DNA from: Branchiostoma lanceolatum
Taxonomy: Eukaryota; Chordata; Leptocardii; Amphioxiformes; Branchiostomatidae
Reading direction: 5' to 3'
Assembly: GCF_035083965.1 (NCBI RefSeq)
Contig: NC_089736.1
Location: 201,001-265,000 of the forward strand
DNA length: 64,000 bases
The first letter of the stretch is position 1. Every line of letters begins with the position of its first letter. Positions 38,001 to 48,639 of the stretch are shown here, piece after piece. The notes beneath the pieces were generated by a model, which ran no database searches, had not been told where the DNA came from, and worked only from the letters and a program-made list of their open reading frames with translations. The translations under genes and the position numbers were made by a program.

Positions 38001-38044
38001 TCCAGACCGAGCCGCAGTGGGTCCCCGCAGCCTGGGTCAGATAG
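29021..38044 (+). CDS. MPP7: MPP7/MPP3-type membrane-associated guanylate kinase scaffold
   Basis: MPP proteins are cell-junction scaffolds that join CRUM/DLG/LIN7-type polarity complexes at the membrane; their GK domain binds peptides. Exons: 29021-29054, 29366-29484, 30863-30940, 31460-31540, 32074-32211, 32580-32822, 33941-34137, 34619-34683, 34983-35072, 35336-35503, 36546-36639, 37081-37189, 37389-37529, 37868-38044. Phases agree throughout and give 577 aa, against 576 for human MPP7 by memory. Start [12 protein letters not shown] resembles MPP7. Domains: tandem L27 (about 10-115), PDZ with PLGATIR (about 147-231), SH3 with AHFDYDP and WWQARREGD (about 234-300), basic hook segment, GK with [14 protein letters not shown] (from about 365) and C-terminal [12 protein letters not shown]. 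At least seven exon ends are copied into their introns. MPP3 is the alternative name; the split between the two may postdate amphioxus. Confidence 0.95.
29529..29584 (+). pseudogene. Copy of the 3' end of MPP exon 29366-29484 with its donor
   Basis: The 56 bp repeat the exon end from GACTTCTCC to the final AAG and are followed by GTGAAC. Four bases differ and all are synonymous in the frame of the real exon (TTC/TTT, CTC/TTG, CTG/CTT). An AG precedes it, but splicing there would not keep the frame, and read-through from the first donor shifts frame. It is a donor-side duplicate, now apparently non-coding. Confidence 0.75.
29603..29813. mobile_element. MITE with ACTGTAAATGCAGAAATGTT termini
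   Basis: The left end ACTGTAAATGCAGAAATGTT and the right end AACATTTCTGCATTCACAGT are inverted repeats with one mismatch. The interior has the inverted pair gcggtggttttatg and aaaaccaccgcg. There is no coding content. It lies in the MPP intron right after the duplicated exon end. Confidence 0.75.
30601..30773. mobile_element. Palindromic MITE with long inverted repeats
   Basis: Arms of about 46 bp begin TAAGACCACACCAATTTAAT and end ATTAAATTGGTGTGGCCTTA, near-perfect reverse complements around an A/T-rich centre. It sits in the intron before MPP exon 30863-30940. Fragments such as AATTGGTGTGGCCTTA recur near 14620. Confidence 0.75.
30941..31190 (+). repeat. Donor-side tandem duplication after MPP exon 30863-30940
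   Basis: The last 12 bases of the exon and its donor (TCTCGCTCGATGT) recur at 31066-31078. The following intron sequence (acatgtttccttcttta, ccctgcc, gtgag..ggttaac) is also repeated. The unit is about 136 bp, so the second donor would not keep frame. Confidence 0.8.
31517..31596 (+). repeat. 33-bp donor repeat at the end of MPP exon 31460-31540
   Basis: The unit TTACTGAACAGTCCCCACAT plus CAGGGTAAGGGTG occurs 2.4 times. Each full unit contains the exon end CATCAGG and donor GTAAGG. The period is 33 bp, so use of the second donor at 31574 would add 11 residues ([11 protein letters not shown]) to the second L27 domain without a frameshift or stop. Confidence 0.88.
32925..32960 (+). repeat. Copy of the 3' end and donor of MPP exon 32580-32822
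   Basis: GACCTCAGGCCACCTAAGGA followed by CAGCAAAGTAA repeats the end of the PDZ exon and its donor 131 bp downstream, with AAG changed to AAA. CACATGAT motifs around it form a further loose tandem repeat (32835-33010). Confidence 0.8.
33222..33329 (+). CDS. Possible optional proline-rich exon of the MPP gene
   Basis: Between the PDZ and SH3 exons lies a 108-nt open segment bounded by a pyrimidine-rich acceptor (cacgctgccag) and a donor (GAACAG then GTAGGA). It is phase 0 at both ends, so it could be included or skipped without a frameshift. It would encode 36 residues: Pro/Ser/Thr-rich, then [15 protein letters not shown] know no equivalent in vertebrate MPP3 or MPP7. The poly-C acceptor could also be chance. 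Confidence 0.4.
34138..34440 (+). repeat. Two further copies of the end of the MPP SH3 exon
   Basis: About 68 bp of the exon end (from GGAGGGCGACCGGAGCTGTA to GGAGAG) and its donor GTGAGCA recur, ending at 34278 and 34418. They are separated by repeated CACATGGTAGG and ATCACATGATC units. Spacings are 141 and 140 bp. A stop follows the first donor at once, so downstream donors cannot extend the protein. Confidence 0.88.
35504..35870 (+). repeat. Donor-side repeats after MPP exon 35336-35503
   Basis: CATGTACCGGAGCACCGTGC with CTCGTGAGTCTC, the exon end and donor, recurs at 35601-35632, 120 bp downstream. Several more degraded units (gttaggt-atcacactncngttc) follow. Read-through meets a stop near 35581, so the copies are non-coding. 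Confidence 0.82.
36625..36706 (+). repeat. 39-bp donor repeat at the end of MPP exon 36546-36639
   Basis: GATACAGAACAACAAGTGGG plus TTCTTCTATTGTTGTGTGT occurs twice in tandem. The unit contains the exon end ACAACAA and donor GTGGGT. The period of 39 is a multiple of three, so the second donor would add 13 hydrophobic residues in frame. Confidence 0.85.
36820..37023. mobile_element. PIF/Harbinger-like MITE with TTA target duplication
   Basis: Inverted repeats of 31 bp with two mismatches begin TGCTAGGGTCACATTTCCAA and end TTGGAAATGCGACCCTAGCA. TTA flanks both sides (36817-36819 and 37024-37026), the TWA target expected for PIF/Harbinger. There is no transposase in the 204 bp. Confidence 0.8.
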
Positions 38045-39440
38045 GTCAAGGGTCACAGGTCAACAGGTCATGAGTCACAGGTCAACAGCTGACCTAGGAA
38101 ACCTCACATCGAACTCTGTCATCTGGACTGGCAACCAGGGTCAAGCAATCGGGTTATAGGTCAAAACCTGCCCCATGAATTGTAGGTTTGGTAGGTTGTA
38201 GTGTAGAGGTCACAGGTCGGGATCTGTCACATGAGCCAGACTGACCAATCACCCATGGGTCACGGCAAACTGGATAAAGAAGGTCAAGGTTTTCAGGTCA
38301 AGAGTCAACTCTAACTTGCCTTATCACCCAGACAACTTCACAAGAAGTCTTTACCGAGGTCTGAAAGGTGACAGTTTAGAGGTCACAGGTCACTACTTGT
38401 GATATGCTTCATCCTGGATGTATTTTATTCTGGGTCATATAGGTCAAAGTTTACAGGTCACTCATTTTCCATTGGAGGGTTTATCAGGGTCAAATAATTC
38501 AATGGTCAGGGACCATATTTGGGCATCAGCTAGAAGCTATGCTAAATTTACTAGTTGCTAGGTACGTCTGACCTGTCAAAGGTCAAAGGTTGTGTAAAGG
38601 TGATTTGTGAAGTTCTATACTGTCAGACTAGCAATGTCAACAAATTTAAAGGTGCAACTTTGTATATAAATATGAAATTTATAGATTTTGTGCAAATTTG
38701 AATCAGCTCTAGATAGACAAAGGTCAAAGGTTATGTGGCCAAACATGGTAATGTTGCAGAGGTCGTGAGGTCATGTCTGTTGAGCAGCTTGTTGTTATGT
38801 CAGCAAGATGGTGATGTAAACGTTGCAATGTGTAAAGCAGTGCTGTCTCCAGCTGTGATTTTTTCTGTCCCACAAATTGTATGGGAGCCCGTGCTGTTGA
38901 TTTTCATTATCAAATCTGTAAACGGACAAAAATATGCTTCCATCTAGTTCAGATTTTTTGGACAGACTGGGGGAATTATCTTTTCTTCCCAGCAAGCAAA
39001 TTTCTGTCAAGAGACAGAGGGAAGAGTCCTGGAGACAGCCCTGGTGTTAAGTCAGTGAATAGGTAATACAAAATCAAACAACCGGATAATGTCTCCAACA
39101 CTGTCTTTCAACAGTGATTGAGAATGAGTGAAGTAGTATGTAAATGAGTCTTTAAACTTGAGATTTCACATTCCATCATGCATTAGTCATTCAAACTTAA
39201 GTTTTATAATTGGTCACAGCAATGTACTTGCTGAGTGAGAAAGAGATTGTGTAGAGTTGAAATTTATGAAACAACTTTCCAAATCCATTTGTTTGTTTTA
39301 TATTCTTTCTTTTTACGTCAATTTCCCTGTTCTTTCATTTAGATGACTCTGCACTCTTGCCAGTTCAGGCTGATGTACATGTATGTGTGAAAGCACCACT
39401 TGTTCTTGTATTGTCAGGATATTATAATAAAAAGGAGAAA
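38045..39440 (+). other. Probable 3' UTR of the MPP gene with polyadenylation signal
   Basis: After the TAG at 38042-38044 the sequence is rich in AGGTCA and AGGTCAAAGGT repeats to about 38760. The first clear AATAAA is at 39426-39431, giving a 3' UTR of about 1.4 kb that includes the hAT-like MITE at 38838-39043. The exact end is inferred. Confidence 0.5.
38838..39043. mobile_element. hAT-like MITE, CAGGGCTGT family (copy 2) in the MPP 3' region
   Basis: Left end CAGTGCTGTCTCCAG and right end CTGGAGACAGCCCTG are inverted repeats, and the interior (ttttttctgtcccac, tgggagccc, tgttgatttt) matches the copy at 5509-5734. Flanks GTGTAAAG and GTGTTAAG match at 7 of 8 positions. It would be transcribed as part of the 3' UTR if the polyadenylation signal at 39426 is used. 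Confidence 0.75.
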
Positions 39441-39559
39441 GAAAGCATTGCTGTTTGTAGTCATTCAATGTTTTACTTCACACAAATTGACTTCGAATGT
39501 GTAAAATTGAGCCAAAGAGAGAAATATAGGTTGCACTGAACGCAAGGTCAGAGGCAAGT

Positions 39560-40460
39560 ACGTAGTGAACGCTACACAAGGGTGCACTTCAGATATGGGT
39601 CGCTAGAGGCCGCTACTGCCTGGTGTAGAAACAAGAAATGCCAAGTGCAAGTACGCAATTTAGCAGCGCCCTCCAACGGCGCGTATACAAAGCACATGTT
39701 CGAAGTCTTGCCACAGGTGTCACACGGTCAGTTTACGTGTATTATCAATCCCATGATCACATGAAGGCCCTTATATCATCTAAAATGCTCTTAACACTTT
39801 GATCTATGGTTGCAAATTGGTCGCAAAAGCGTCCGTCAGGAATGTTCGTCAAACGATGCGATGAAGAGCCCCCCCTCCCCACCTGTTCGGCCGACAACAT
39901 CGTTGATGGGAGAGTCATGGCGGTTCAACAACTGCAGCAACTTTTATTATAAATCCCCTCATCAACAATAACGTTATACTCATAGCAACTATCAAAAAGT
40001 AGAGGGAAGACAAGAATATCATGTGAGATATTGAAAACAACAGCGAATACGCTCCACCCTCCCCACCTGTTCTGGAAAGTATTGTCCTGCAATACTGATA
40101 TAAATCGCTAGTAGCTAGGACGGCGCTTTTGATCCATGCGGTGCAGGCTGCTGGGTGCACTTTTTATTACGTATAATAGGGGTCGCTTCTGTCATTCACG
40201 CAAACTAGCAAAGTTTTGACAATACCTTACTGACGTCGGACCTTTGATGCTGGTTAGCTGAATGGCTGTTTATCGTATTTTGTTACAGTTTTGATAGTTT
40301 CTACAACTTTCCTAGCCCGGAGAGAGACGAAGGGATTTTTGTTCACATGAATTGATAGGAAAACGACTGGACAACTGGCGGGAAAACAAACATGTCCAGT
40401 ACATATCATACATTCAATGTGTGGTAATGTTTTCAAGTTAAGTAGAAAGAATAGCAACAT
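39560..40460. repeat. Left arm of an inverted repeat pair around FADD
   Basis: Blocks here match the complement of 49690-52570 in mirrored order: 39580-39700 with 52440-52560 (TCGCTAGAGGCCGCTACT), 39720-39910 with 52240-52430, 39950-40200 with 49920-50110 (AAAGCGCC-type, TGCACTTTTTATT), and 40260-40440 with 49690-49860 (GTTTCTACAACTTTC). Identity is moderate with many gaps. Two insertions of one repeat family in opposite orientation is the simplest explanation. Confidence 0.7.
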
Positions 40461-40489
40461 TTGTTGGTATACATTTATAATTTAATAAC

Positions 40490-40990
40490 GAAGAAATAGT
40501 CGTAGTTCCTGGTCATTTGAGACGAGCCCTTCTTCTTTTGATGAGATGTTGGTAGCGGTAACTGTTGATCATTTGAGAAGAGCCCATCTTGTTTAAGGAG
40601 ATATTGGTAGCAGTAACTGTTGGCTATTTGAGACGAGGCCGGCCTGTTTTAAGGATATGTTGATAGCGATAGCTGATGATTATTTCAGACGAGCCCGTCC
40701 TGCTCTAAGGAGATATTAGTAGCGATAGTTGTGGGTCTTTGAGACGCGCCCTTGCTGTTTCGAGAAGCTAGGTTGGTAGCCGTAGTTGTAAGTTGTCTGA
40801 GACGAGCCCGTCCTGTTCTAGGGAGATATTGGTAGCGATAGTTGTGGCTATTTGAGACGTGCCCGTCCATTTTTGAGGCGGTAGCTTTTGGCTCTTTGAG
40901 ACGAGCCCTTCCTGTTCTAAGGAGATGTTGGTAGCGATAATTGTGGCTATTTGAGACGGTCCCTTCCTGTTTTGAGAAGCCATGTTGCCA
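40490..40990 (+). repeat. Promoter minisatellite immediately upstream of FADD
   Basis: About eight to nine units of 55-65 bp carry TTTGAGACGAGCCCGTCCTG and GGAGATATTGGTAGCGATAG. The last unit ends less than 30 bp before the start codon at 41002, so the array covers the 5' UTR and probably the core promoter of FADD. Confidence 0.85.
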
Positions 40991-41001
40991 GCAGCTGAAA
41001 C

Positions 41002-44000
41002 ATGGAAGACGGCGCAGACTTCTTAGACGCTCTGTACACGGACGTCGCGCAGTCCTTAGAATGGAAGGAGACGAAAGCCTTGAAGAAGAGGGTGTCTTCC
41101 TTAGAACTCCAAGATCCCGTCTCGGACGACGACTTGGCCCAAGACATCTTCAAGAAGCTGGAGAAGGAGGGGCATTTCGGGAGGGGCAATCTGCAGTACC
41201 TTACCGACCTGCTGACGGACCTGGGACGGGCCGACCTCGGGGAGAAAGTACAGGCCGCAGGTGGGTGAAAGGGAAAGTTTTATTAAGGGCAGGTGGGTGA
41301 AAGGGAAAGTTTTATTAAGGGCAGGTGGGTGAAAGGGAAAGTTTTATTAAGGGCAGGTGGGTGAAAGGGAAAGTTTTATTAAGGGCAGGTGCGGTGAAAA
41401 GAACGGTTTTATTAAGGGCAGGTGTGGTGAAAGGGAAAGTTTTATTACGGACAGGTGGGTGAAAGGTAAAGTGTTGTGACAGGTGTGCAGTGAAATTGAT
41501 CAGACAGATAGGTTAAAAGGAAAGTGTTGTCAGGTGTGGTGAAAGGGAAAGTGGGTGACAGGTGTGGTAAGAGGAAAGTTGTCAGGTGTGGTGAAAGGGA
41601 AAGTGTTGCGACAGGTGAGGTGAAAGGGAAAGTGTTGTGACAGGTGAGGTGAAAGTGTTCAGGCAGGTGTGTTGAAAAGGATGGGCGTGGTGATTGATAC
41701 GGTCAGGTGTAACAAAGGCGCTATAGAAGTACCTGTCCTGTACCGTACTGTACCGAATGGAGAAAGTATTTCTCAGCTTCAACTGCTTCAATGGGACTTC
41801 GACGTGACGTCAAACGTAGCAGACATAGACACACCTGTAGCTAACAAACATGAACCCACCTGCACAGGATCGAACTCTCACCCCTGTGAAGCAATCATAC
41901 GAACCGATGCGTTTTGTCACAGTTGGACAAACAACACCCCAGCTTCCTGGGCAGATTACGTGTTCAGCACCAACCTCCTAGCCTCTACCAGGCTCCGCGG
42001 GATGGCTGGAAAATAGTAGAAATTGGCTTAATAGAGTGAATAGTGTGCCAAGGGAGTTATCTACGGAGAGAGGGCCCAATCTGCCATCTTACTTACTGTA
42101 TAGCGGACCTACCCTGTATAGCGGAGTACCGCGGCTGATTTCTATTATTTTCCCAACGATAGGACGGAGCCTGGTAGAGGCTACCATCCTCCCAGCAGAC
42201 CCGATATGTTCGTTACCTCCCACAAACCGGGAGGGTTTGCCGAACATTTCCCGAGCGGGTTTCAGCGCTGATAAAGGAGGGTAGTTCAGCGCCAGCTGTG
42301 TTATATCCGTGAGTGTTACGTACTAAACACATGTCAGTTCTGGCTTCCGGGCTTCAGAACTACGACTAATCTCCAAGCAGATGCTGGGGCGAAATATATA
42401 TTTTTTCTGACATCCGTGATCCTCTGTAAGTTTAATAGGTAATCCATGAGTTTGAGAATGAACTGCAGGAGTAGATAGACTCCCGGGCCTCCGCCCCGAC
42501 ATGGAGGGGAAACTCCGAGGCGGGTTCAGAGGGGAGACTTCACGAGTAGCGCGATAACTCTGCTGCACGGAGCGCACTTCCGGGTTTGGAGGGACGCTCG
42601 TATACTATATTTAACCTCCTTGGTTTGATCTAGATCTTGTATACCACAAGAGTCAAGACGTATCAATCCAATAACCATTAAGAAGTCATCCTTTCTAACT
42701 ACGCTGGGTGAAAGATATAAAGATTTAGTCAAACAGGAGGACTGTTTTGCTACCATAGGGTATCATATTACTGGTTTATAATAATCAATCAATCATTTAT
42801 AATAATGCTTGCTATTATATGACTGGTTTATTGACTGAAACTTTTATTTGCCCGCTTACAAGGGGAAATGTTACCCGTTACCGCGGGCTCTCCTGATCAA
42901 CTTTTGCCGGAATCTAACCCCTTATAAAGGCCTGGTGGAAGCTTGATAATAAGAACAGGACGGGGAGAATAATAGTTCACAGGTTAAGGTTTGCAGTTTT
43001 TTTTTGGAACATAGTGAATCCACGCGGGATTTCAAAGGTGTGTGTGTTTATGTGTAGGGTCACTTTCACCTCTGATTGCTTACGTCATACACTTTCTAAT
43101 GTGTATTAAACATGATGCGGGGACGGTACGTTTGTCGGACGGGGGGAGGTGCAGTGACGCACAGCAGATATATATACCAGCAACAGTGATGTTGTTAGCA
43201 AACCAACTCCATACTATGAGTCGTTCCCCGGAGTGTTTCCATGTTCTATTACGATAACAGAGGAATGCTCTAATGGGCGGTGGCGATAAGACGTTTATAT
43301 GGTCATTGGAGACTTCTTGGATATAGCCTCTACCAGGCCCCGCGGATGGCTGGAAAAATAGTAGAAATTGGTCAAATATAGTGTGCTAAGGGAGTTCAGT
43401 CGGCTACGGAGAGAGAGTCCAATATGCCATCCTAGAAGTCGCAAACCGTAACTTTTATAGCGGAGCCTGGCATGTTATCAGTCTATTTGGCCTATTTGTA
43501 CGATTATTTCCAGCTACCTGTGGAGCCTGGTAGAGGCTAGCTTGGATAGAGTTTGGTCGAATACAGTAAACAGATCTAGACATTATCATCGTAGGTTTAC
43601 TATAAACTAGGGAGTTGATTGGTTAGAGTTGACGATATCTTTGAGGGACCGCTGTCTTTGTAGGACCGAAGTTTTTCTGAGGTTCTGTTTTGTGATTGTG
43701 GCAGTGTTCTGATGACTCACAATTTCAACAAAGATGCATAAAAAGGGCATATGAACTTGGCACCCGTGGCGGAGTCTGTATTGGAGGCTACTGACTTCTG
43801 ACATTTCCACAGTTATGTTGTGAATGGGAGAAATTCGGCGCCCCCGGCAAAAGGCGAAACGGGCCACTAACTTAGGTACACCGACCTCCGTACTTAGTTA
43901 TAGTATATTTATGTGTTGGAGGTCAATCGTTGCCACGCTGCTCTCTATACTTGAGAGATGTTAAGTGACGATGACTATGTATACCTTCTTATAACTCCAT

Positions 44001-47000
44001 AATTGTCATTTTGCCTATGATTTGTCAATTCTGGCCGACGTGACGTCATTGTTTAGGCGGATAGTTACATCACGTGACGTCAGGCTGCGCAGACTGCCGA
44101 ACTTGAACTTCATCAAATTACTATCGACTTCAGAAGTTATCTCAGAGATTAGGCGATAAAAATACATCCTTCATTTCTCTGGTAGAATGCCAAAATCAAA
44201 CCCGAAAAACTGCTGTAGTTCACTGTCGGTTCAGATGACTTGGATTGTGAATTGAGCAGTCGGACAAGATTGTTTGATGAAGGTTTTTAAAGTAAGTCCA
44301 TTGAAAAGGAAGGATTCAGAAAAATACAGGTACTTTATATAGTGGGGTAATCTCCAAGCAGATGTTTGGGGCGAGATTGTTATGTTTACTCAGTGCAGGT
44401 CTTTTCTTATGAACCCATCTCATCCGACAGCCAACAAACGGCATCCTCACATCTGTTTGGAGATTATCTCGCCCTCAAGTTCGCAAAAATCTCAAATAAC
44501 GTTTGTAAGAAAAACCAACTCGCCATGTCATAAATAATGCATGATTATCTAATTTCCGGGAGAAGAGTTTTTCGACAGGAAAATGAAAGTCCATATTTGT
44601 CCATGTCTGACGGTGTTTTCCAGGAATTATGCCCTTATTAGTGCATATTGACCGTGAATCATCGCATTACCATTGATTGGTACTCAGACTAATGGCACCC
44701 TGGGAACGGGACCATCGATCTGGGGACGAGTCATATGAGTTCATTCACGGTTAGTTTTGACGTGGAACCTGCGCCGAAGCCTAGCCTCCCCCAGGCCTTC
44801 CTACAGGGTATGGATCGTAGAATTCGGCCAAGAAATGAGAATGATTAGTCCGGAGAGTCAGTCCACGGAAAGGTTCACATTCACCATTCCGGAATGTGGT
44901 TGAGACTACGCCAAACCTGCGGCGGTATGAATGGTTGGGGCCTTTTACTGACTTGCCTTATTTCTCTGTCTGCGACCCATCCTAAACGACGGAAAACAAG
45001 GCGCGTCGACAGAAGAAGGTCACAATCTTCCCAACCTCTGCTTGGAGACTACCTACACCCTCCTAATCTTTCTCCAAGCAAAGGTTTAATATAGGCTCAG
45101 GCTTTTTTATATGGACGTCACTTTTTAATTAAGCATTTTTTCGTTTCTGTTTCGTCAGTTTTCGCTGGTGTGTTGTTCTGGCCAATAAAAGACGCCCAAG
45201 GAGCCTTAAACCTCTGCTTGGAGAGTCCGTTGGCTCAGCCCCCCCCCCCACCCCTCACGCCCCCCCCACCCCTCACGCCCCCTTCTCACGCCCCCCCCCT
45301 CACCCCCCCTCTCTCACGCCCCGCTCGTTCCAGCCATTACCAAATCACGTCTAACAACCGGAAACAGCTGGAAAGCCCGGGAGTCTAATCTCCAAGCAGA
45401 TGTGGTGTGAAAGATCGTAACGTTATCTGACTACCGGGCTTCCCTGATAACGACCCACCCAACTGGGGGACCGTTATGAAACTCCATCCCATCTGCTTGG
45501 AGATTCGTTGAAGTTGTAAACACGAACAAGCCCACTCAGGCGTGACGTCACACCAACTTGTCCTCTCCAAGACTTCTGCCAAACGGTAGCAAACCCAACT
45601 GTTTATTTCAAGGTCATTGTCAGAAATCTCCTCCTCAAAAGAAGTAGAGTGTTACAAATCTAACCTTGAAAAAAAGTTGTCGTCGAACTCATGGACGCGA
45701 TGTTCAAGTTTTGTCGCATGGAACCTTTGGGGACACCGTGCTTCCGCGGTTCTTTTCACCTTTCGGAAAGGGTAGACTGTTAACAAATTTCCTAAAATGC
45801 TGTTATACTAACAGTTTACAGCGGTGAAAGATCTTCAGAAAAGTTTAGAAATTCAATTCTAAGAGACAACAGGAAGCTGGGTTCGACCTTGAACGCCCGT
45901 GGGTGGTCTGAAGGTCAGCCCGTCATGGCGGCTTGAGGAGATAGTGCGGATTAGTCGGTACAGGAGTGAGGGTTTGTAGGACACTCGGGAGTGAGTCATG
46001 GGGATCACCAATAGGACAACAGGACATGGGGATCGTAGCAAAAACCCATCTTGTTTCCTCTTTCGTCCTGTCTTCATCACGTTTCTCCTATTTTCTTCAA
46101 AGATAAACCGGGTAGTGAGTGAGTGTAAGGGTATAACAAAGGTCACAATGGTTAATATTAGACCCTATCCTAAAATTCCTATATCCTATATGTTCAAGTT
46201 TCTTGATTTCATTCTTTAGTTTCGGCCCTCTATCCTTCTCCTTTTCTAATCTGTCCTGAAATCACTCTGTTCTAGAGGGCTGTACGAGGGGTGTTCCGGC
46301 GTTACAACCCTTTTCCCTGAATGGAAAAGTTCACCGTTACCAGTGTAACCTCCTTGGTGTTACCAAATAAGACTCGCCCAGAAGATACCAGTGCCGACCT
46401 ATCGTCTGGATCTGCCCTGTGCAGAACACGGCTCAGTTCCCGCATTATTGCCACTAACGACATTGTGACGTTATGAGTAATGTCCAGACAAGAAGTGACA
46501 CATAGTGCATGCCATCTCTGATATCACTCGGGAAAGTACATATATCGTATCATCAACGTATGCTTCACCTAACTTGAGAACGACTGATTTACCTTACTAT
46601 CGTAATAATTACAGAAAGCATCTCTGATAGCAGGGAACGTGCACAAACCCACATTATTACCAGTGACGTAATTTTCAACACAGGACAGCTGATAGCAGGG
46701 AGCAAGCAAAAATCCTCAGTCTTACTATTAACGTACTTTTCAAACAGGGCAATGTGAGGGCAGGGAACGTGCACAAATCGTTACTCTTACCATGAACGTA
46801 ATTCAGGTACCTCTGATAGCAGGGAACGAGTATAAATCAAAATCTTACCATAAACGTAATTCTTTTTACAGTGGTTACCTCTGATAACGGAGCGTGCACA
46901 AATCCTCAGTTTTGCCATTTAGGTAATTCTTGTTTCGGCACAGTGCAGAATGCAGTAGCCTTTGCTATTCTGATGACTGAATATTGAACTTTTTGTCACC

Positions 47001-48191
47001 ACAACTTTTCTCCACTCCAGAGTTGGAGCCAGAGCCTGAGAACAAGTCCATCAGCGAACAGAAGGAAGACACAACAGGTGGGGCACTTTCACTTTTTATT
47101 ATCAGAAATGTAAATTTATAGACATATACATGTATGTACAAAATGCATAGATTATTCTTAAACTTGTTGCAGCATCCTATGTCAAGAAAACATTCTGGTT
47201 TGACTGGAGGGAAAGAACAACCAAAACAAAGTTTACAAACAAGTACAAAAAATACAAGTAGTGCTTCAGTTACATTCTTTTCAGCTTATATGAAAATTTG
47301 CCAAAGAGTTTGTCCACCACAGAAACACCAATAGGCGAACCATTGTGCAGTTAAGAAAAAAAAATTGCATATTTTTGGCCATTTCTTCAAAATACCGAGA
47401 AGACTGTGGTGAAAGAAGGTGGAAGATGTCAGAAATAAGAATCTAAAAATCAGCATCTTTCCCTGCAGTTCTTCGGCGGCACTTCCGCGCGGTGGCGCAA
47501 GAGGTCTCTCCTCTGGACTGGAAGAGATTCGCCAGGCACCTCGGGCTGAGTGAGGGGCAGGTGAGGCGTGTGGATGCAACCTGAAAATGAAACGTCTGAC
47601 CGTTTACAAAATCTGTCCAGTTTTATTGCATATCTCATTACCACTATGTCTAACCTTCATTGCTGTAACAAAGATTCGAGAGGCACCTTGGGCTGCAGGG
47701 CTTCAAGTTTCATAAAAGTTAAACCTTGCAAAATTGGCCACATGCTGTTGTCTTCTGAGGCGGTACATTTCTTCAGAAATCATTCTCTTATTGATTTGTT
47801 CGATTATTCACTTACTGGGTATCCTCATCATCAACATCATCATCATACATACGGATTTTGTCCAGTGAGGTAAACTAGATACAGCGATTCCAGTACTTTT
47901 TGTCCTTCTTAGCGAAGACGAGGCTTTATCATGCTCCGAGTCTAACTGTAGAATTGTTTCCTTAGTCAGTCCAAGTCAGTCTGGACAGTGTGAATCTCCA
48001 TAAATGAAACTTCTGCTCATCCGCAGATCCAGCACATCGGGATGCGCCAGAAGAACAACTCGTACGAGGGCGTCATCGAGTCGCTGTACGTCTGGGAGAA
48101 CCAGCTGGGCAGCAGCGCCACCTACCGGGCACTGCGGGCGGCGCTCAACACGGCCGGCATGGAGAATGTGGCCGACAGCATCTGGGCCTAG
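41002..48191 (+). CDS. FADD: FADD: death-receptor adaptor (DED plus death domain)
   Basis: FADD links death receptors to caspase-8-type initiators through its death domain and DED in the cytoplasm. Exons 41002-41260, 47021-47077, 47469-47560 and 48027-48191 join in phase to 190 aa; human FADD has 208. Residues 1 to about 83 form a DED (MEDGADFLDALYTDVAQ..., with the RxDL motif as GRADL). A short acidic linker (LEPEPENKSISEQKEDTT) follows. The death domain spans about 106-186, with PLDWKRFARHLGLSEGQ, HIGMRQKN and a final helix ending ADSIWA. Death-domain intron position and order match the family. Intron 1 is 5.8 kb and full of MITEs. The region after the stop (GGCCTAGCAGCGC) is partly repeated near 48345. 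Confidence 0.93.
41257..41690 (+). repeat. Donor-side minisatellite of FADD exon 1
   Basis: The exon end and donor GCAGGTGGGTGAAAGGGAAA plus GTTTTATTAAGG repeat every 32-34 bp, at least five times cleanly and then with decay to about 41690. The frame after the first donor has an immediate TGA, so alternative donors would truncate the protein after the DED. Confidence 0.88.
41979..42183. mobile_element. MITE with TAGCCTCTACCAGGC termini (copy 1)
   Basis: Left TAGCCTCTACCAGGCTCCG and right CGGAGCCTGGTAGAGGCTA are inverted repeats. The interior (gctggaaaatagtagaaatt, tacggagagag, tatagcgga) is shared with the element at 43324-43540. It lies in FADD intron 1. Confidence 0.8.
43324..43540. mobile_element. 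MITE with TAGCCTCTACCAGGC termini (copy 2)
   Basis: Same family as 41979-42183. Left TAGCCTCTACCAGGC and right GAGCCTGGTAGAGGCTA are inverted repeats, and CTTGGATA flanks both sides, an 8-bp target duplication of hAT type. Confidence 0.82.
44348..44466. mobile_element. MITE with TAATCTCCAAGCAGATG termini (copy 1)
   Basis: Left TAATCTCCAAGCAGATGT and right ACATCTGTTTGGAGATTA are inverted repeats with one mismatch, 119 bp apart end to end. Single ends of the same motif occur at 42370, 45036, 45074 and 45213, and near 61811. Confidence 0.7.
45387..45505. mobile_element. MITE with AATCTCCAAGCAGATG termini (copy 2)
   Basis: Left AATCTCCAAGCAGATG and right CATCTGCTTGGAGATT are perfect 16-bp inverted repeats spanning 119 bp. 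A C-rich tract (45239-45320) lies just upstream. In FADD intron 1. Confidence 0.75.
46610..46935. repeat. Minisatellite in FADD intron 1
   Basis: About five diverged units of 60-75 bp contain CTGATAGCAGGGAACGTGCA and CTTACCATGAACGTAATT. The array ends about 85 bp before the acceptor of exon 2. It shows no relation to an exon end. Confidence 0.7.
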
Positions 48192-48631
48192 CAGCGCCGC
48201 CTGGAGGGGGGGAACAGTACTGCAGGGACAATTTCTATATCCCCTGGATTGATACAGACCCTGTGTAGAAAAAAGATTATAATTGTTATTCCTGCACATC
48301 ACAATTGATAACGACTCTCTCAGCTAAAGTATGGTTTCTACTGGGCCTAGCAGCGCTTCCTGCTGGGGGGAAACTGTGCTCCCATGCTCTCTCTTGATTT
48401 GTGGATGGAGAGTATGACACTCAGGCTACTGATACAAATCTTGTATGGAACAAACATTTAACTTATGACAAATAGCAGTGACTCAAGCAACTGGATAAAA
48501 AATATAGAATATCTATCAAATCTTATCCAGTTGCTTGAGTAAATGCTATTTGGCATATCATACTACCTGGATGTCTAACCTTCATTGAAGAAGCATTCAA
48601 CTTGCTATACCTGCACACAGCATAATAACAA

Positions 48632-48639
<8 letters not shown>

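Noticed and set aside
44894..45094. Frame with a signal-peptide-like start followed by a basic stretch in FADD intron 1
   Set aside because: It overlaps an inverted CTCCAAGCAGAT-type repeat end, has no partner exon and no known similarity, so it is probably chance.
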